Positions 17,296 through 25,536 of a DNA stretch of 64,000 nucleotides are shown here, piece by piece; the stretch's first letter is position 1, and each line of letters begins with the position of its first letter. A program made the translations under genes and the position numbers. The DNA comes from an uncultured Bacillota bacterium. GTDB lineage: Bacteria > Bacillota_I > Bacilli_A > RFN20 > CAG-288. The notes under the pieces were generated by a model, which saw nothing but the letters and a program-made list of their open reading frames with translations, did not search any database and was not told the origin of the DNA. Location: NCBI GenBank assembly GCA_949300365.1, contig CASGEC010000004.1:62001-126000 (forward strand), in the 5' to 3' direction.

Positions 17296-18630
17296 CTACT
17301 TTCCCATCATCCGACGGAAGAGCATGGGGTTGGATTTCATCATCTTCATGCCCTGCTTCATCTTCTCATAGCTTTCGATGACCTGGGTGACGTCCTTGGG
17401 GGTCGTTCCCGAGCCATTGGCGATGCGGAGCTTCCTGTTGGACTTGATGATCTCCGGCTTCTTTCTTTCGTCGCGGGTCATGGAGGAGATGATGACTTCC
17501 GTCTTCTTGAGCTGCTTCTGGGCCTGGTCGACCTGGTCGTCGGAGAGCTTTGGCATGCCCGGGAGCATGGCCAGGATCTTCTTTAGGGGACCGAGCTTGT
17601 TCATCTGCTTCATCATCGAAAGCATGTCGGTGAGGTCAAACTGGCCGTTCATCATGCGGCGGCTTGTCTTCTCGGCCTGCTTCTCGTCAAGCTTTGCCTG
17701 GACTTCCTCGACCAGGGAGACGATATCGCCCATGCCAAGGATTCGGGAAGCCATCCTGTCGGGGTGGAAGTTCTCCAGATCCTCCATCTTCTCGCCGGTA
17801 CCGGCATACTTGATGGGAAGGCCCGTCATCTTCTTGATGGACAGGGCGGCACCGCCGCGGGAATCGCCATCGAGCTTTGTCATGACAAGGCCGGTGATGC
17901 GGATTTCCTTGGCGAAGGTCAAGGCGACGTTGGTGGCGTTTTGGCCGACCATGCTATCGACGGTCAGAAGGGTCTCGTCGATCGGGACAAGCTGCTGGAT
18001 CTTCTTCAGCTCGTCCATGAGCTTCTCGTCGATCTCAAGACGTCCGGCGGTATCCAGAATCAGGATGTCGAACTTCTCTTCCGTGGCTTTCTTATAGGCA
18101 TCCTTTGCGATGTCGGGCGGGTTGCCATTCGGTTCGGAATAGGTTTCGACGACCGGATCGCACTTCTTGCCGAGGTTGATCAACTGCTCGATGGCAGCCG
18201 GACGATAGACGTCCAGGGCACCCAAGAGGACCTTCTTGTGGTTCTTCCTCTCATAGAGCTGGGCAAGCTTTGCGGCCGAGGTCGTCTTTCCGGTACCTTG
18301 GAGACCGACCATCATGATGACGGTAGGCCTTCCGTCCATGCGGAAGCAGACATCGTTGTCGCCGTCGCCGAGAAGCTTCTCCATCTTGTCGTGGACGATC
18401 TTGACGACCATGTCGCCCGGGGAGACCTTGTCCAGGACTTTCTGTCCGATGGCCTCGGAGCGGACCTCGTTGATGAAGTCGCTGACGACGGTATAGCTGA
18501 CGTCGGCTTCCAAAAGGGCCTTGCGGACCTCCTGGAGCATGTCATCCATGTTCCTCTCGGTGAGGGTGGCCTGGCCACGGATCTTCTTGACGATGCGACC
18601 GAGACGATCGCCCAATGCTTCAAATGCCAT
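17296..18630 (-). CDS. ffh: signal recognition particle GTPase Ffh
   Basis: SRP54 homologue (444 residues) that with SRP RNA binds signal sequences at the ribosome and delivers them to FtsY. The NG domain shows GLQGTGKTTSAAKLA (P-loop), DTAGRLEIDEKLM (G3) and TKLDGDSRGGAAL (G4 region). The C-terminal M domain is methionine-rich (FDLTDMLSMMKQMNKLGPLK, RIANGSGTTPKDV, MLFRRMMGK). The length is normal. Its start overlaps the end of ylxM by 11 bases, so the SRP gene is coupled to its usual companion. The SRP RNA gene was not found in this window. Confidence 0.98.
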   Translation of the reverse strand: MAFEALGDRLGRIVKKIRGQATLTERNMDDMLQEVRKALLEADVSYTVVSDFINEVRSEAIGQKVLDKVSPGDMVVKIVHDKMEKLLGDGDNDVCFRMDGRPTVIMMVGLQGTGKTTSAAKLAQLYERKNHKKVLLGALDVYRPAAIEQLINLGKKCDPVVETYSEPNGNPPDIAKDAYKKATEEKFDILILDTAGRLEIDEKLMDELKKIQQLVPIDETLLTVDSMVGQNATNVALTFAKEIRITGLVMTKLDGDSRGGAALSIKKMTGLPIKYAGTGEKMEDLENFHPDRMASRILGMGDIVSLVEEVQAKLDEKQAEKTSRRMMNGQFDLTDMLSMMKQMNKLGPLKKILAMLPGMPKLSDDQVDQAQKQLKKTEVIISSMTRDERKKPEIIKSNRKLRIANGSGTTPKDVTQVIESYEKMKQGMKMMKSNPMLFRRMMGK

Positions 18631-18964
18631 AGTCCAATACTCCTTTGGCCTCCCTTAGGAGGTCCTTTCTTTTTTCGTCGTCTTTTTCCTTCTCGATCTT
18701 TCCAAGAAGAAGGGATAGATGGCACGTCTTCTTCAAGAGCCCGACCTTCTCCTCATAGTGGCTCAGCTCCTTCTCCCCATCCTTGATGGCCCTTTGGATC
18801 GCGCTTCTGGAGACGTTCTCGTTAAGGGCAATCTCGCTTAGGGAGAGGTCTTCCAGATAGAAGCTTTCCATCCGGGAGAGCGTCTTCTTGGAAAGGAGCT
18901 TTCCATAGGCCAAGAGAAGGGAAGAGAAGAGGGCCTTCCTCCTTAGGATATCCTCGTCCTTCAT
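18620..18964 (-). CDS. ylxM: YlxM-family helix-turn-helix protein
   Basis: Small sigma-70-region-4-like DNA- or RNA-binding protein (114 residues) of the YlxM/p13 family, found next to ffh across Bacillota and thought to influence SRP function. The family pattern is visible in ESFYLEDLSLSEIALNENVS followed by RSAIQRAIKDGEKELSHYEE. No ribosome binding site lies before the ATG; coupling to the preceding membrane-protein gene, whose stop overlaps this region, is likely. Its end overlaps ffh by 11 bases. Confidence 0.92.
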   Translation of the reverse strand: MKDEDILRRKALFSSLLLAYGKLLSKKTLSRMESFYLEDLSLSEIALNENVSRSAIQRAIKDGEKELSHYEEKVGLLKKTCHLSLLLGKIEKEKDDEKRKDLLREAKGVLDYGI

Positions 18965-18965
18965 G

Positions 18966-19217
18966 CTAGATGAGGAAGACCAATAGGTCGAGAAGAAGGA
19001 AGACGATCGCCGTGATGAGGAAATACATCCAGAAGGAACGGTAGCGATAGAAATGCCGGCGGTCGAAAACGGTATTCATCCATGCCAGAAGGAAGGCGAG
19101 GATCAGGGAAGTCAGCATCGTCGCTAGGTAGGCATTGCCACCAAGCGTTGAGACCAGCATGGAAACGATGACGTTGACCGCAAGGCAGACAAGAAGCCAG
19201 ACAAAGAAAGAACCCAT
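18966..19217 (-). CDS. small hydrophobic membrane protein between ftsY and ylxM
   Basis: 83-residue protein made almost wholly of three membrane segments (FFVWLLVCLAVNVIVSMLV, LATMLTSLILAFLLAWMN and FWMYFLITAIVFLLLDLLVF) with a short basic loop FDRRHFYRYR. It starts 2 bases after the ftsY stop and ends 1 base before ylxM, so it belongs to the SRP operon. I recognise no family. The position inside a membrane-targeting operon suggests a role in membrane-protein insertion or a substrate of it, but that is inference. Confidence 0.75.
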   Translation of the reverse strand: MGSFFVWLLVCLAVNVIVSMLVSTLGGNAYLATMLTSLILAFLLAWMNTVFDRRHFYRYRSFWMYFLITAIVFLLLDLLVFLI

Positions 19218-19219
19218 AG

Positions 19220-20560
19220 CTATTCCTCCTCATCCCCGACGAGAAGACCATAGAGATATTTGTCGAGATCGAATTCCTCGAGGTCGTCCATCTTCTCGCC
19301 CAACCCGATGAAACGGACAGGAAGGGTCAGCTGCTTACGGATGGAAAGGATGATTCCGCCCTTGCTCGTGCCATCCATCTTGGTGATGACAATACCCGTC
19401 AAGGGCACGCTCTGGCGGAAGACCTGCGCCTGGTCGATGCCGTTCTGCCCCGTGTTGGCATCGATGACAAGAAGCGCCTCGTGCGGTGCCTCGGGAATGA
19501 TCTTGCGAATGACGCGCACGACCTTGGAAAGCTCGTCCATCAAGGCCTTCTTGTTCTGAAGACGGCCTGCCGTATCGATGAAGACGATGTCATACTTCTC
19601 CGCCTGGGCCTTCTTCATCGCATCGAAGCAAAGGGAAGCCGGATCGGCTCCGGGACGGGAAATGATATCGACACCGACACGCTCTGCCCAATAGGCAAGC
19701 TGTTCGACCGCTCCGGCGCGGAAGGTATCGGCAGCGACAAGAAGGACCTTCAGGCCCCTGTCCTTGTATTTCTTGGCAAGCTTTGCGGTCGTGGTCGTCT
19801 TTCCGCCGCCGTTGACACCGCACATGAAGACGATGGTCGGCCCGTCCTTGGCAAGCTTGAGATCCGTCGAGAAGCTTCCGCCCTCGTTGGCATAACCGAT
19901 GAACATCTTATCGATGAGGAGGTCGTTAAGCTCATTGGGATCGCTGATCTTCCTTGCTGCCGCCTCGCTTGCCGTCTCCTTGATCAATTCCAAGGAGAGA
20001 TCGACACCGACATCGGCCTCGATCAGGATTCTCTCGAGGGCATCGAAGTATTCCCTGTTGACGACCTTGTTGGCACTGGCAAGCCTCTTGATCCTGTCGG
20101 TAAAGCCCATACGGGACTTGTCAAGGCCAGCGACGTATTTATCCATGACGTCCTTCTCACTTTCCTTGACAGCCTTGCTCTCAGGCTTTTTCTCCTCGAC
20201 AGGCTTTTCTTCTACAGGCTTGGAATTTTTGGTCTCAGAAGACTCAACCTTTTCTTCCTGAGGAAGAGGGGCACTTTCCTTTTCCGGAGCAGGCTCTTCT
20301 TCAACAGGTGTGCTTTCGACTGACTCTGCTTCGCTAGGAGGCACTTCGGAAACGGTAGGCTTTTCTATGACCTCCGCTTCTTTTTTCTCTTCCGAAAGCG
20401 GGGAAGATTCCTTTACGGTTTCGGGTGCTTTTTCTTCCGCGGGCTTTTCATCTTCGATTGGAAGTTTCTGCTTGGAAGCTTCTTCCCTTTCTTCCCGTTC
20501 CTTCTTCTTTTCCTCGCGATGCTTCGCGAACTTTTCCTTGAGGAAATTGATAAGTCCCAT
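19220..20560 (-). CDS. ftsY: signal recognition particle receptor FtsY
   Basis: SRP receptor GTPase (446 residues). Residues 1-150 are a highly charged, Glu/Lys/Pro-rich A domain beginning MGLINFLKEKFAK, typical for membrane and translocon contact. The NG domain follows with GVNGGGKTTTTAKLA (P-loop), DTAGRLQNKKALMDE and TKMDGTSKGG. It partners with Ffh encoded two genes downstream in the same operon. The start is 2 bases before the rnc stop, close enough for coupling. Confidence 0.98.
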   Translation of the reverse strand: MGLINFLKEKFAKHREEKKKEREEREEASKQKLPIEDEKPAEEKAPETVKESSPLSEEKKEAEVIEKPTVSEVPPSEAESVESTPVEEEPAPEKESAPLPQEEKVESSETKNSKPVEEKPVEEKKPESKAVKESEKDVMDKYVAGLDKSRMGFTDRIKRLASANKVVNREYFDALERILIEADVGVDLSLELIKETASEAAARKISDPNELNDLLIDKMFIGYANEGGSFSTDLKLAKDGPTIVFMCGVNGGGKTTTTAKLAKKYKDRGLKVLLVAADTFRAGAVEQLAYWAERVGVDIISRPGADPASLCFDAMKKAQAEKYDIVFIDTAGRLQNKKALMDELSKVVRVIRKIIPEAPHEALLVIDANTGQNGIDQAQVFRQSVPLTGIVITKMDGTSKGGIILSIRKQLTLPVRFIGLGEKMDDLEEFDLDKYLYGLLVGDEEE

Positions 20561-20561
20561 T

Positions 20562-21242
20562 CTATTTACCTACCCTCTTTGCCAGGGCATCCCTGGCGGC
20601 CATCATTTCGGCTTCCTTGGTGTTGTGCCCCCTTCCTATTCCAAGGACCGTTCCCTGGACGCGCGCCTCGACGAGATAGCAGACATCCGGGGAATTCAGT
20701 CCCGTCTGTTCCACGCAGACATAGTCGATGTTGCTGGAAAGGATCTCCTGGAGGCGGGTCTTCGGATCGGAATCCTTGAGGTCCTTAAGGAGGTCGGGGA
20801 GTATCGGATCATAGATATCCAGAAGCAGTCTCTCCACGAAGGGGAAGCCCTGGTCGAGATAGACGGCGCCGACAAAGGCCTCGAAGATATCCTCGTTGAT
20901 GTGCTTGTGGAAGCGGGTGTTTCCCTTCTCGCCGACCGAATAGCGGACGAGATTGGCAAAGCCAAAGCGCTTCTCGGAGAAGCTGGTCAAGGTCTTTCCC
21001 TCGACAAGGAGGGCGCACATCTTGGAAAGCTGTCCCGAATTGCACTGCGGGAACCTCCGATAGAGGGTGCTGGAAATGACCATGTCCAGGACGGCATCGC
21101 CGAGGAATTCCAGACGGTCGTAGCTCGGGCATTCCTTGTGTTCGTTGCTATAGGAGGCATGGGTAAAGGCCATCTCGTAGAGCGCGATGTCCTTTGTCTG
21201 GATGCCGAAGCGGGCAAGGATTTCCTGAAGGCCTTCGATCAT
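20562..21242 (-). CDS. rnc: ribonuclease III
   Basis: Double-stranded-RNA endonuclease (226 residues) for rRNA and mRNA processing. The signature RLEFLGDAVLDMVIS carries the catalytic Glu and Asp, and a second acidic site is seen in NEDIFEAFVGAVYLDQG. The C-terminal dsRNA-binding domain begins near DPKTRLQEIL and ends TKEAEMMAARDALAKR. The ATG overlaps the plsX stop (ATGA), as often in Bacillota where acpP would lie between; acpP is absent here. Confidence 0.97.
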   Translation of the reverse strand: MIEGLQEILARFGIQTKDIALYEMAFTHASYSNEHKECPSYDRLEFLGDAVLDMVISSTLYRRFPQCNSGQLSKMCALLVEGKTLTSFSEKRFGFANLVRYSVGEKGNTRFHKHINEDIFEAFVGAVYLDQGFPFVERLLLDIYDPILPDLLKDLKDSDPKTRLQEILSSNIDYVCVEQTGLNSPDVCYLVEARVQGTVLGIGRGHNTKEAEMMAARDALAKRVGK

Positions 21243-22222
21243 TTGCCGATTTCCTCGATCTTCTCGACGATATGGTTTTCCACCATGCGCCTTGCGACAT
21301 CGATGGCGTTATAGAAGGCATAGGCATCGGAATTGCCATGGCCCTTGACGGCGACGCCGTTGACACCAAGGAGGATCGCACCGCCGTATTTCTTGTAGTT
21401 CATGCTTTCCTTCATGTCCTTGAATCCGCCCTTGGCAAAGAGATAGCCGATCTTGGTGAAAAGATTCTTCAGGAAGGCCTTCTTCGTCAGCTTGCTGACT
21501 AGGCTTGCCGTTCCCTCGCAGGCCTTCAGAAGGATGTTTCCGGAAAAGCCGGGAGTGACGACGACGTCATGCTCGCCATCGAGGACTTCCCTGGCCTCGG
21601 TATTGCCCATGAATCCGGGGAAGTTGCTCTCCTTGAGGAGCTTGTAGGCCGCGACGATCTCATCGGTTCCTTTTCCTTCCTCAAGGCCGTTGGAGAGGGT
21701 GTAGACCTTCGGGTTCTCTTCCTTGAGGACTTCCTTGGCATAGATGCGCCCCATCTTGGCGAAGCAGACAAGATCCTCGGCCGTGTTGACGTTGTTGGCA
21801 CCGACATCCAGAATGACGGCAGCCTTGTCCTTCCGGCAGGTTGGGAAAGCGGCGCATAGACCGGCCCTTGTCACGCCCGGGATGTTCCTTAGGAGAATCG
21901 TGGCACCGGAGATGAAACCGCCTGTCGAACCGGCGGAAACGACCGCCTGGCACGTCTTGTTGCGGACGGATTCGATGGCCCGATACATGGAGGAATCCTT
22001 CCGGCGGAGGAAGTCCAGGGGCTTGATCTCCATCGGGATGACCTCGGTCGTATTGACGATCGTGATTCCCTCTTCGCCCTGGAAGGCCTCCTTGAGGACG
22101 TTTTCCTTGCCAAAGCACGTGAAGTGGATGTCCTTGTGTTCCCTATGATAATCCTTGACTGCCTTGGCAAGGACTGTCGGTCCGAGATCGGAACCCATCA
22201 TGTCAACAGCGATTTCAATCAT
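21239..22222 (-). CDS. plsX: phosphate acyltransferase PlsX
   Basis: Makes acyl-phosphate from acyl-ACP, the first step of the PlsX/PlsY phospholipid route; peripheral membrane enzyme (327 residues from ATG 22222). IEIAVDMMGSDLGP is the family's opening motif, so the start is placed there, with GAGG about 9 bases upstream, rather than at a GTG 21 bases earlier. Other family features are VSAGSTGGFISGA, DVGANN and GNTEAREVLDG. First gene of a run plsX-rnc-ftsY-(membrane protein)-ylxM-ffh. No fab or acpP genes are nearby. Confidence 0.96.
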   Translation of the reverse strand: MIEIAVDMMGSDLGPTVLAKAVKDYHREHKDIHFTCFGKENVLKEAFQGEEGITIVNTTEVIPMEIKPLDFLRRKDSSMYRAIESVRNKTCQAVVSAGSTGGFISGATILLRNIPGVTRAGLCAAFPTCRKDKAAVILDVGANNVNTAEDLVCFAKMGRIYAKEVLKEENPKVYTLSNGLEEGKGTDEIVAAYKLLKESNFPGFMGNTEAREVLDGEHDVVVTPGFSGNILLKACEGTASLVSKLTKKAFLKNLFTKIGYLFAKGGFKDMKESMNYKKYGGAILLGVNGVAVKGHGNSDAYAFYNAIDVARRMVENHIVEKIEEIGK

Positions 22223-22298
22223 GGCAAAAAACCTCGTGTGCACAAATGCTTTTAGATAATAACATAAATCTTAGAAGAACTATAGTAGAAGAGAAGCG

Positions 22299-24278
22299 CT
22301 AGGCCAATTTCGTGACGAGCTCTCGATCGAGGCTTTTAAGATAGCTGGCGTTTTCTTCCTCGTTGGGATCGTTGAGGATTCCGATCGCGTCCTCCTTGGC
22401 ACAGCGGAAGATCGTGAAGTCGGTGACGAAGTTGCAGACGAGAAGCTCGCTCTTTCCCGATTGCCTTTCCCCGGAATAGGAGCCGGCACCGCGCATCTTC
22501 AGGTCGTATTGCGAAATCGCAAAGCCATCGTTCGTGCCAGAAAGGAATTCCAGCTTTTCCTGGCTTTCCTTGTCCTTTCCGTCATAGACAAGAAGGCAGA
22601 GGGCAAAGTCCCCCGAACGGCCGATGCGCCCCCGGAGCTGATGGAGGCTTGAGAGGCCGAAGCAGTTGGCATCGTAGACGACAAGAAGGGCGGCCTTGGA
22701 GACATCGATCCCGACTTCGACGACCGTCGTCGAGACGAGGATTGGCTTCTCTCCCTTGAGGAAGGCATCATAGACAGCCTTCTGGTCCTCTTTCTTCATC
22801 TTTCCGTGAAGAAGCTGGCAGTTTTCGCTTCCAAAACGCTCGCACATATCCTTGAAAATGCTTTTTGCGCTGGCCTTGTTTTCGCTTTCGTCGATCTTCG
22901 GGGCGACGACGAATATCTGGCGATGGACGGCAAGGCATTTCGCGATCACTTCCTCGATGATCGGGTCGCTGGAGCGGACTAGCTTCGTCCGGACGTTTCT
23001 CCTGCCGTGGGGATATTCCTCAAGCGTGGAGACATCCAAGTCCGCGTTGACGATCTGGGAGAGGGTCCTGGGGATCGGGGTTGCCGTCACCATCAGAAGA
23101 TCGCTTTCGCCCTTTTTAAGAAGGCTATCCCTTTGGGCGACGCCGAAAAGCTGCTGCTCGTCGATGATGCTCAGCCCCAAGTTCCTGAAGCGGATCTTCT
23201 CGCCGAGAGCGGCATGGGTCGAGACAAGGACATCGATCGATCCTTCCTCAAGGCCCTGTTGGATTTCCTTCCTCTCCTTGGCTTTCATGGCGCTGGCATT
23301 GGCAAGAAAGACGACATGGACATTCGTGTCCTTGAAGAAGGAGAGGGCGTTTTCATAGTGCTGGTGGCTGAGCTCGAAGGTCGGGGCCATGAGGATACCT
23401 TGCTTTCCCCGGAGGTAGTTGGCATAGAGGGCGACAAGGCTGACGATCGTTTTCCCGGTTCCGACATCCCCTTGCAGGAGGCGGTACATCACCTTCTCCT
23501 TTTCCATGTCCAGGACGATGTCGTGGATGGCAACAAGCTGGTCCTTGGTGAGCCTATAGGGGATTTTCCGGACGATGTTGTTGATCTTCTTGTGGTCGAT
23601 GGGGGCGTTATGGACTTTCTTCTTGCGGTCAGCCTGTCTTTTCAGGCGCAGGGAACGGATGGAATAGGAGAGGGCTTCCTCGTACTTGAAAACCCTCAGC
23701 CCCTTCGTGAGCTCGTCCTTCGAACGCGGGAAATGGATGGCCCTGTAGGCATCCTTCTCGTCCATCAGACGGTATTTCTCGATAAGGCGCTTGGGAAGGG
23801 GAGAGTCTTCCAGCAAGGAATTCTGGCTATCCAGAAGCGTCTTCTTGAGATAGGAGACGAAATAGCTTGTCGGAACGGTCTTGGGAAGGGAGTAGATAGG
23901 CTTGATCCCGGTCATGGCATAGTAGGAATCCGGATCGTGGATGCCGTTGACGACATAGGCCTTCCTCGGCTCGGAATAGTAGAGGACAAAGAGAAGCTCC
24001 TGTTTTCCGGAAAGCTTTCGTAAGTAGAAGGGCTGGTTGAAGAGGATGCAACTGAGGATCGTCGTCGCGCACTTGACCTTGAAGCGGATGAAGGAAGTCC
24101 CGCGTCCCGGCCTGGAGTACAAAGAAAAAGGGACGCCGAGAACGACGTACCTTTGCCCATCTACGGGCGTAGTGATGACCCCTGTCGGAAGGAGGGATTC
24201 GTATCGGACCGGGAAGCAGCGGAGGATATCGGCCTCGCTTTTTGCTCCCATGGCCCTGTAGAATTCGGAAAGGTTCAT
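22299..24278 (-). CDS. recG: ATP-dependent DNA helicase RecG
   Basis: Superfamily 2 helicase (659 residues) that reverses stalled replication forks and migrates Holliday junctions. The N-terminal wedge/OB domain begins PVRYESLLPTGV, the P-loop is LLQGDVGTGKTIVSLVAL, and the C-terminal helicase half has HGKMKKEDQ, LVSTTVVEVGIDV and LRGRIGRSGD. Motif II reads DEQQLFGVAQR where most RecG proteins have DEQHRFGV. Slightly shorter than the usual 680-700. The ATG overlaps the stop of the upstream regulator gene by 4 bases, with no separate ribosome binding site. Confidence 0.96.
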   Translation of the reverse strand: MNLSEFYRAMGAKSEADILRCFPVRYESLLPTGVITTPVDGQRYVVLGVPFSLYSRPGRGTSFIRFKVKCATTILSCILFNQPFYLRKLSGKQELLFVLYYSEPRKAYVVNGIHDPDSYYAMTGIKPIYSLPKTVPTSYFVSYLKKTLLDSQNSLLEDSPLPKRLIEKYRLMDEKDAYRAIHFPRSKDELTKGLRVFKYEEALSYSIRSLRLKRQADRKKKVHNAPIDHKKINNIVRKIPYRLTKDQLVAIHDIVLDMEKEKVMYRLLQGDVGTGKTIVSLVALYANYLRGKQGILMAPTFELSHQHYENALSFFKDTNVHVVFLANASAMKAKERKEIQQGLEEGSIDVLVSTHAALGEKIRFRNLGLSIIDEQQLFGVAQRDSLLKKGESDLLMVTATPIPRTLSQIVNADLDVSTLEEYPHGRRNVRTKLVRSSDPIIEEVIAKCLAVHRQIFVVAPKIDESENKASAKSIFKDMCERFGSENCQLLHGKMKKEDQKAVYDAFLKGEKPILVSTTVVEVGIDVSKAALLVVYDANCFGLSSLHQLRGRIGRSGDFALCLLVYDGKDKESQEKLEFLSGTNDGFAISQYDLKMRGAGSYSGERQSGKSELLVCNFVTDFTIFRCAKEDAIGILNDPNEEENASYLKSLDRELVTKLA

Positions 24279-24670
24279 TTATCCAGCTTGTCCAGCAGTG
24301 CCGAGAGCTTCTCGAAGGTTTCCTGATGGATGATGTGCTCGACGCGGCAGGCATCCGTCTCGGCGATATCGGAATCGATGCCGAGCTTGCGGAAAAGGGT
24401 TGTCAGGACCCGGTGTCTTGCCAGAGTCGCCTTCGCTTTCCTTCTGCCTTCCTCGGTCAGTTCCAGCTGGCCTTTGGGACCGACGAGGATGAAGCCATCT
24501 TCCTTGAGGACCTTGACCGCACGCGAAATGGCAGGCCTGGAATAGCCGAAGGCGGCAGCAAGGTCGACGCTGCGGACGGCCTTGTTCTGTTCCTGGAGCA
24601 TCAGGAGCTTTTCAAGGTAGTCTTCACCCGATTCATGGATGTTGGACTCGTTTTCGATTTTGTTTTTCAT
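24275..24670 (-). CDS. DtxR/MntR-type metal-dependent transcriptional regulator
   Basis: 131-residue winged-helix regulator. The family opening HESGEDYLEKLLMLQE is followed by the recognition region VDLAAAFGYSRPAISRAVKV and the wing LVGPKGQLELTEEG. The dimer and metal-binding half has HRVLTTLFRKLGID and ACRVEHIIHQETFEKL, whose Glu-His pairs fit metal ligands. It lacks the C-terminal SH3-like domain, so it resembles MntR or short DtxR proteins; which metal it senses is not known. It sits directly before recG with ATGA overlap. No ribosome binding site precedes the ATG, and the -10 box lies 10 bases upstream, suggesting a leaderless message. Confidence 0.9.
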   Translation of the reverse strand: MKNKIENESNIHESGEDYLEKLLMLQEQNKAVRSVDLAAAFGYSRPAISRAVKVLKEDGFILVGPKGQLELTEEGRRKAKATLARHRVLTTLFRKLGIDSDIAETDACRVEHIIHQETFEKLSALLDKLDK

Positions 24671-24680
24671 TGCTGAATGA

Positions 24681-24686
24681 ATTATA
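24681..24686 (-). promoter_or_regulatory. -10 box of a probable leaderless promoter (DtxR-type regulator)
   Basis: Read leftward: TATAAT with an extended TGG element, then exactly 10 bases (TCATTCAGCA) to the ATG at 24670. A start 6-8 bases after the -10 box would put the first transcribed base 2-4 bases before the ATG. No Shine-Dalgarno sequence is present. Confidence 0.65.
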
Positions 24687-24720
24687 CCACATTCCTCAAA
24701 GCCGAAAGGAAAAGCGGAAA

Positions 24721-24750
24721 CAAAAAAGGCCGCAGGCCAATGCCTACGGC
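24721..24750 (-). terminator. terminator of rpmE
   Basis: GCCGCAGGC (24729-24737) pairs with GCCTACGGC (24742-24750) with one mismatch, loop CAAT; read leftward it is followed by TTTTTTG. Confidence 0.85.
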
Positions 24751-24775
24751 AAGACTATCGTTCCAAAGAGGACGT

Positions 24776-25000
24776 TTACTTGGCGGATTTCTTGGATTCG
24801 CTGTCCTTGAGCATACGGTTGAACTTGGCAACACGGCCAGTATCCGCAGCGAAGGTGAGCTTACCGGTGTAGAAGCTGTGGCAGTGAGAGCAGGTATCGA
24901 CCTTGATCTCAGGAAGGGTGGAACCGGTCTCGAAAGTGTTTCCGCAGGTCAGGCAGGTGACCTTGGCCCGGTAGTATTTCGGGTGGATGTCTTTCTTCAT
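24776..25000 (-). CDS. rpmE: 50S ribosomal protein L31, zinc-binding type
   Basis: Ribosomal protein L31 (74 residues). The start MKKDIHPKYY at 25000 has AGGAGG 9 bases upstream and is preferred over longer frames. Zinc ligands are kept: CLTC and CSHC, so this is the C+ type rather than the zinc-free paralogue induced in zinc starvation. The family ending FYTGK... GRVAKFNRML is present, plus a short Lys/Ser-rich tail. Monocistronic with its own promoter and terminator. Confidence 0.97.
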   Translation of the reverse strand: MKKDIHPKYYRAKVTCLTCGNTFETGSTLPEIKVDTCSHCHSFYTGKLTFAADTGRVAKFNRMLKDSESKKSAK

Positions 25001-25034
25001 TTTCTTTGTCCTCCTCGTCTTTCTATCTATGAAC

Positions 25035-25063
25035 TTTATACCATGCGAAACGCAAGGCAACAA
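25035..25063 (-). promoter_or_regulatory. promoter of rpmE
   Basis: Read leftward: TTGTTG (25058-25063), 17-base spacer, TATAAA (25035-25040), about 28 bases before the start. Confidence 0.6.
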
Positions 25064-25175
25064 TCAATATACGACTTCCGAAAGGAATCTTCAAGGGAAA
25101 ATCGCTCGAGTTTCTTTCCTCCGGCAGAAGACATCGGGAAGAAGTCCTTCTTGGCCTTGCTTTTGGGAATACAAT

Positions 25176-25433
25176 TCAGTCCTCGTCGTCGTTTGAGGGA
25201 CCGGTCGAAAAAGGCTGATCCGGCTCCAAGGAATCATCGTCATCATCCTTCATGCGCGCCTTGTCCTGGATCATGGAGTCATCCTCGTTTGACGGGAGGA
25301 TGCGTTCCTCTTCCTCGAAGACACCATGCGTGGCATGGCCTATAATCGGCTTTGGCGGAAGCGCCTTGTGGCATTTCGGACAGACCCAGCACCAGTCGTC
25401 GATTTCCTGATGGCAGAATGGACATTCTTTCAT
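25176..25433 (-). CDS. small zinc-ribbon protein with acidic tail
   Basis: 85 residues from ATG 25433, chosen because GGGGAG lies 6 bases upstream. The N-terminus MKECPFCHQEIDDWCWVCPK CH has two Cys pairs (CPFC and CPKC) plus an extra Cys, as in a treble-clef or zinc-ribbon knuckle. The rest is low-complexity and very acidic (KDDDDDSLEPDQ, ending SNDDED). No family is assigned. It diverges from the HAD phosphatase gene 103 bases away. A role as an adaptor is only a guess. Confidence 0.65.
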   Translation of the reverse strand: MKECPFCHQEIDDWCWVCPKCHKALPPKPIIGHATHGVFEEEERILPSNEDDSMIQDKARMKDDDDDSLEPDQPFSTGPSNDDED

Positions 25434-25536
25434 GGGTTTCTCCCCCCTTATTTTCAACGCAAGTGGAAGAAAACAATTTCCGCTTCGTGCTTTATGTTAC
25501 AATGAAAAGAGGAAAAAGTCAGCTGAGGAAGAGAAA

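Noticed and set aside
20562..22222. acpP or smc expected between plsX, rnc and ftsY
   Set aside because: The genes overlap or touch directly, leaving no room for them; they must lie elsewhere.
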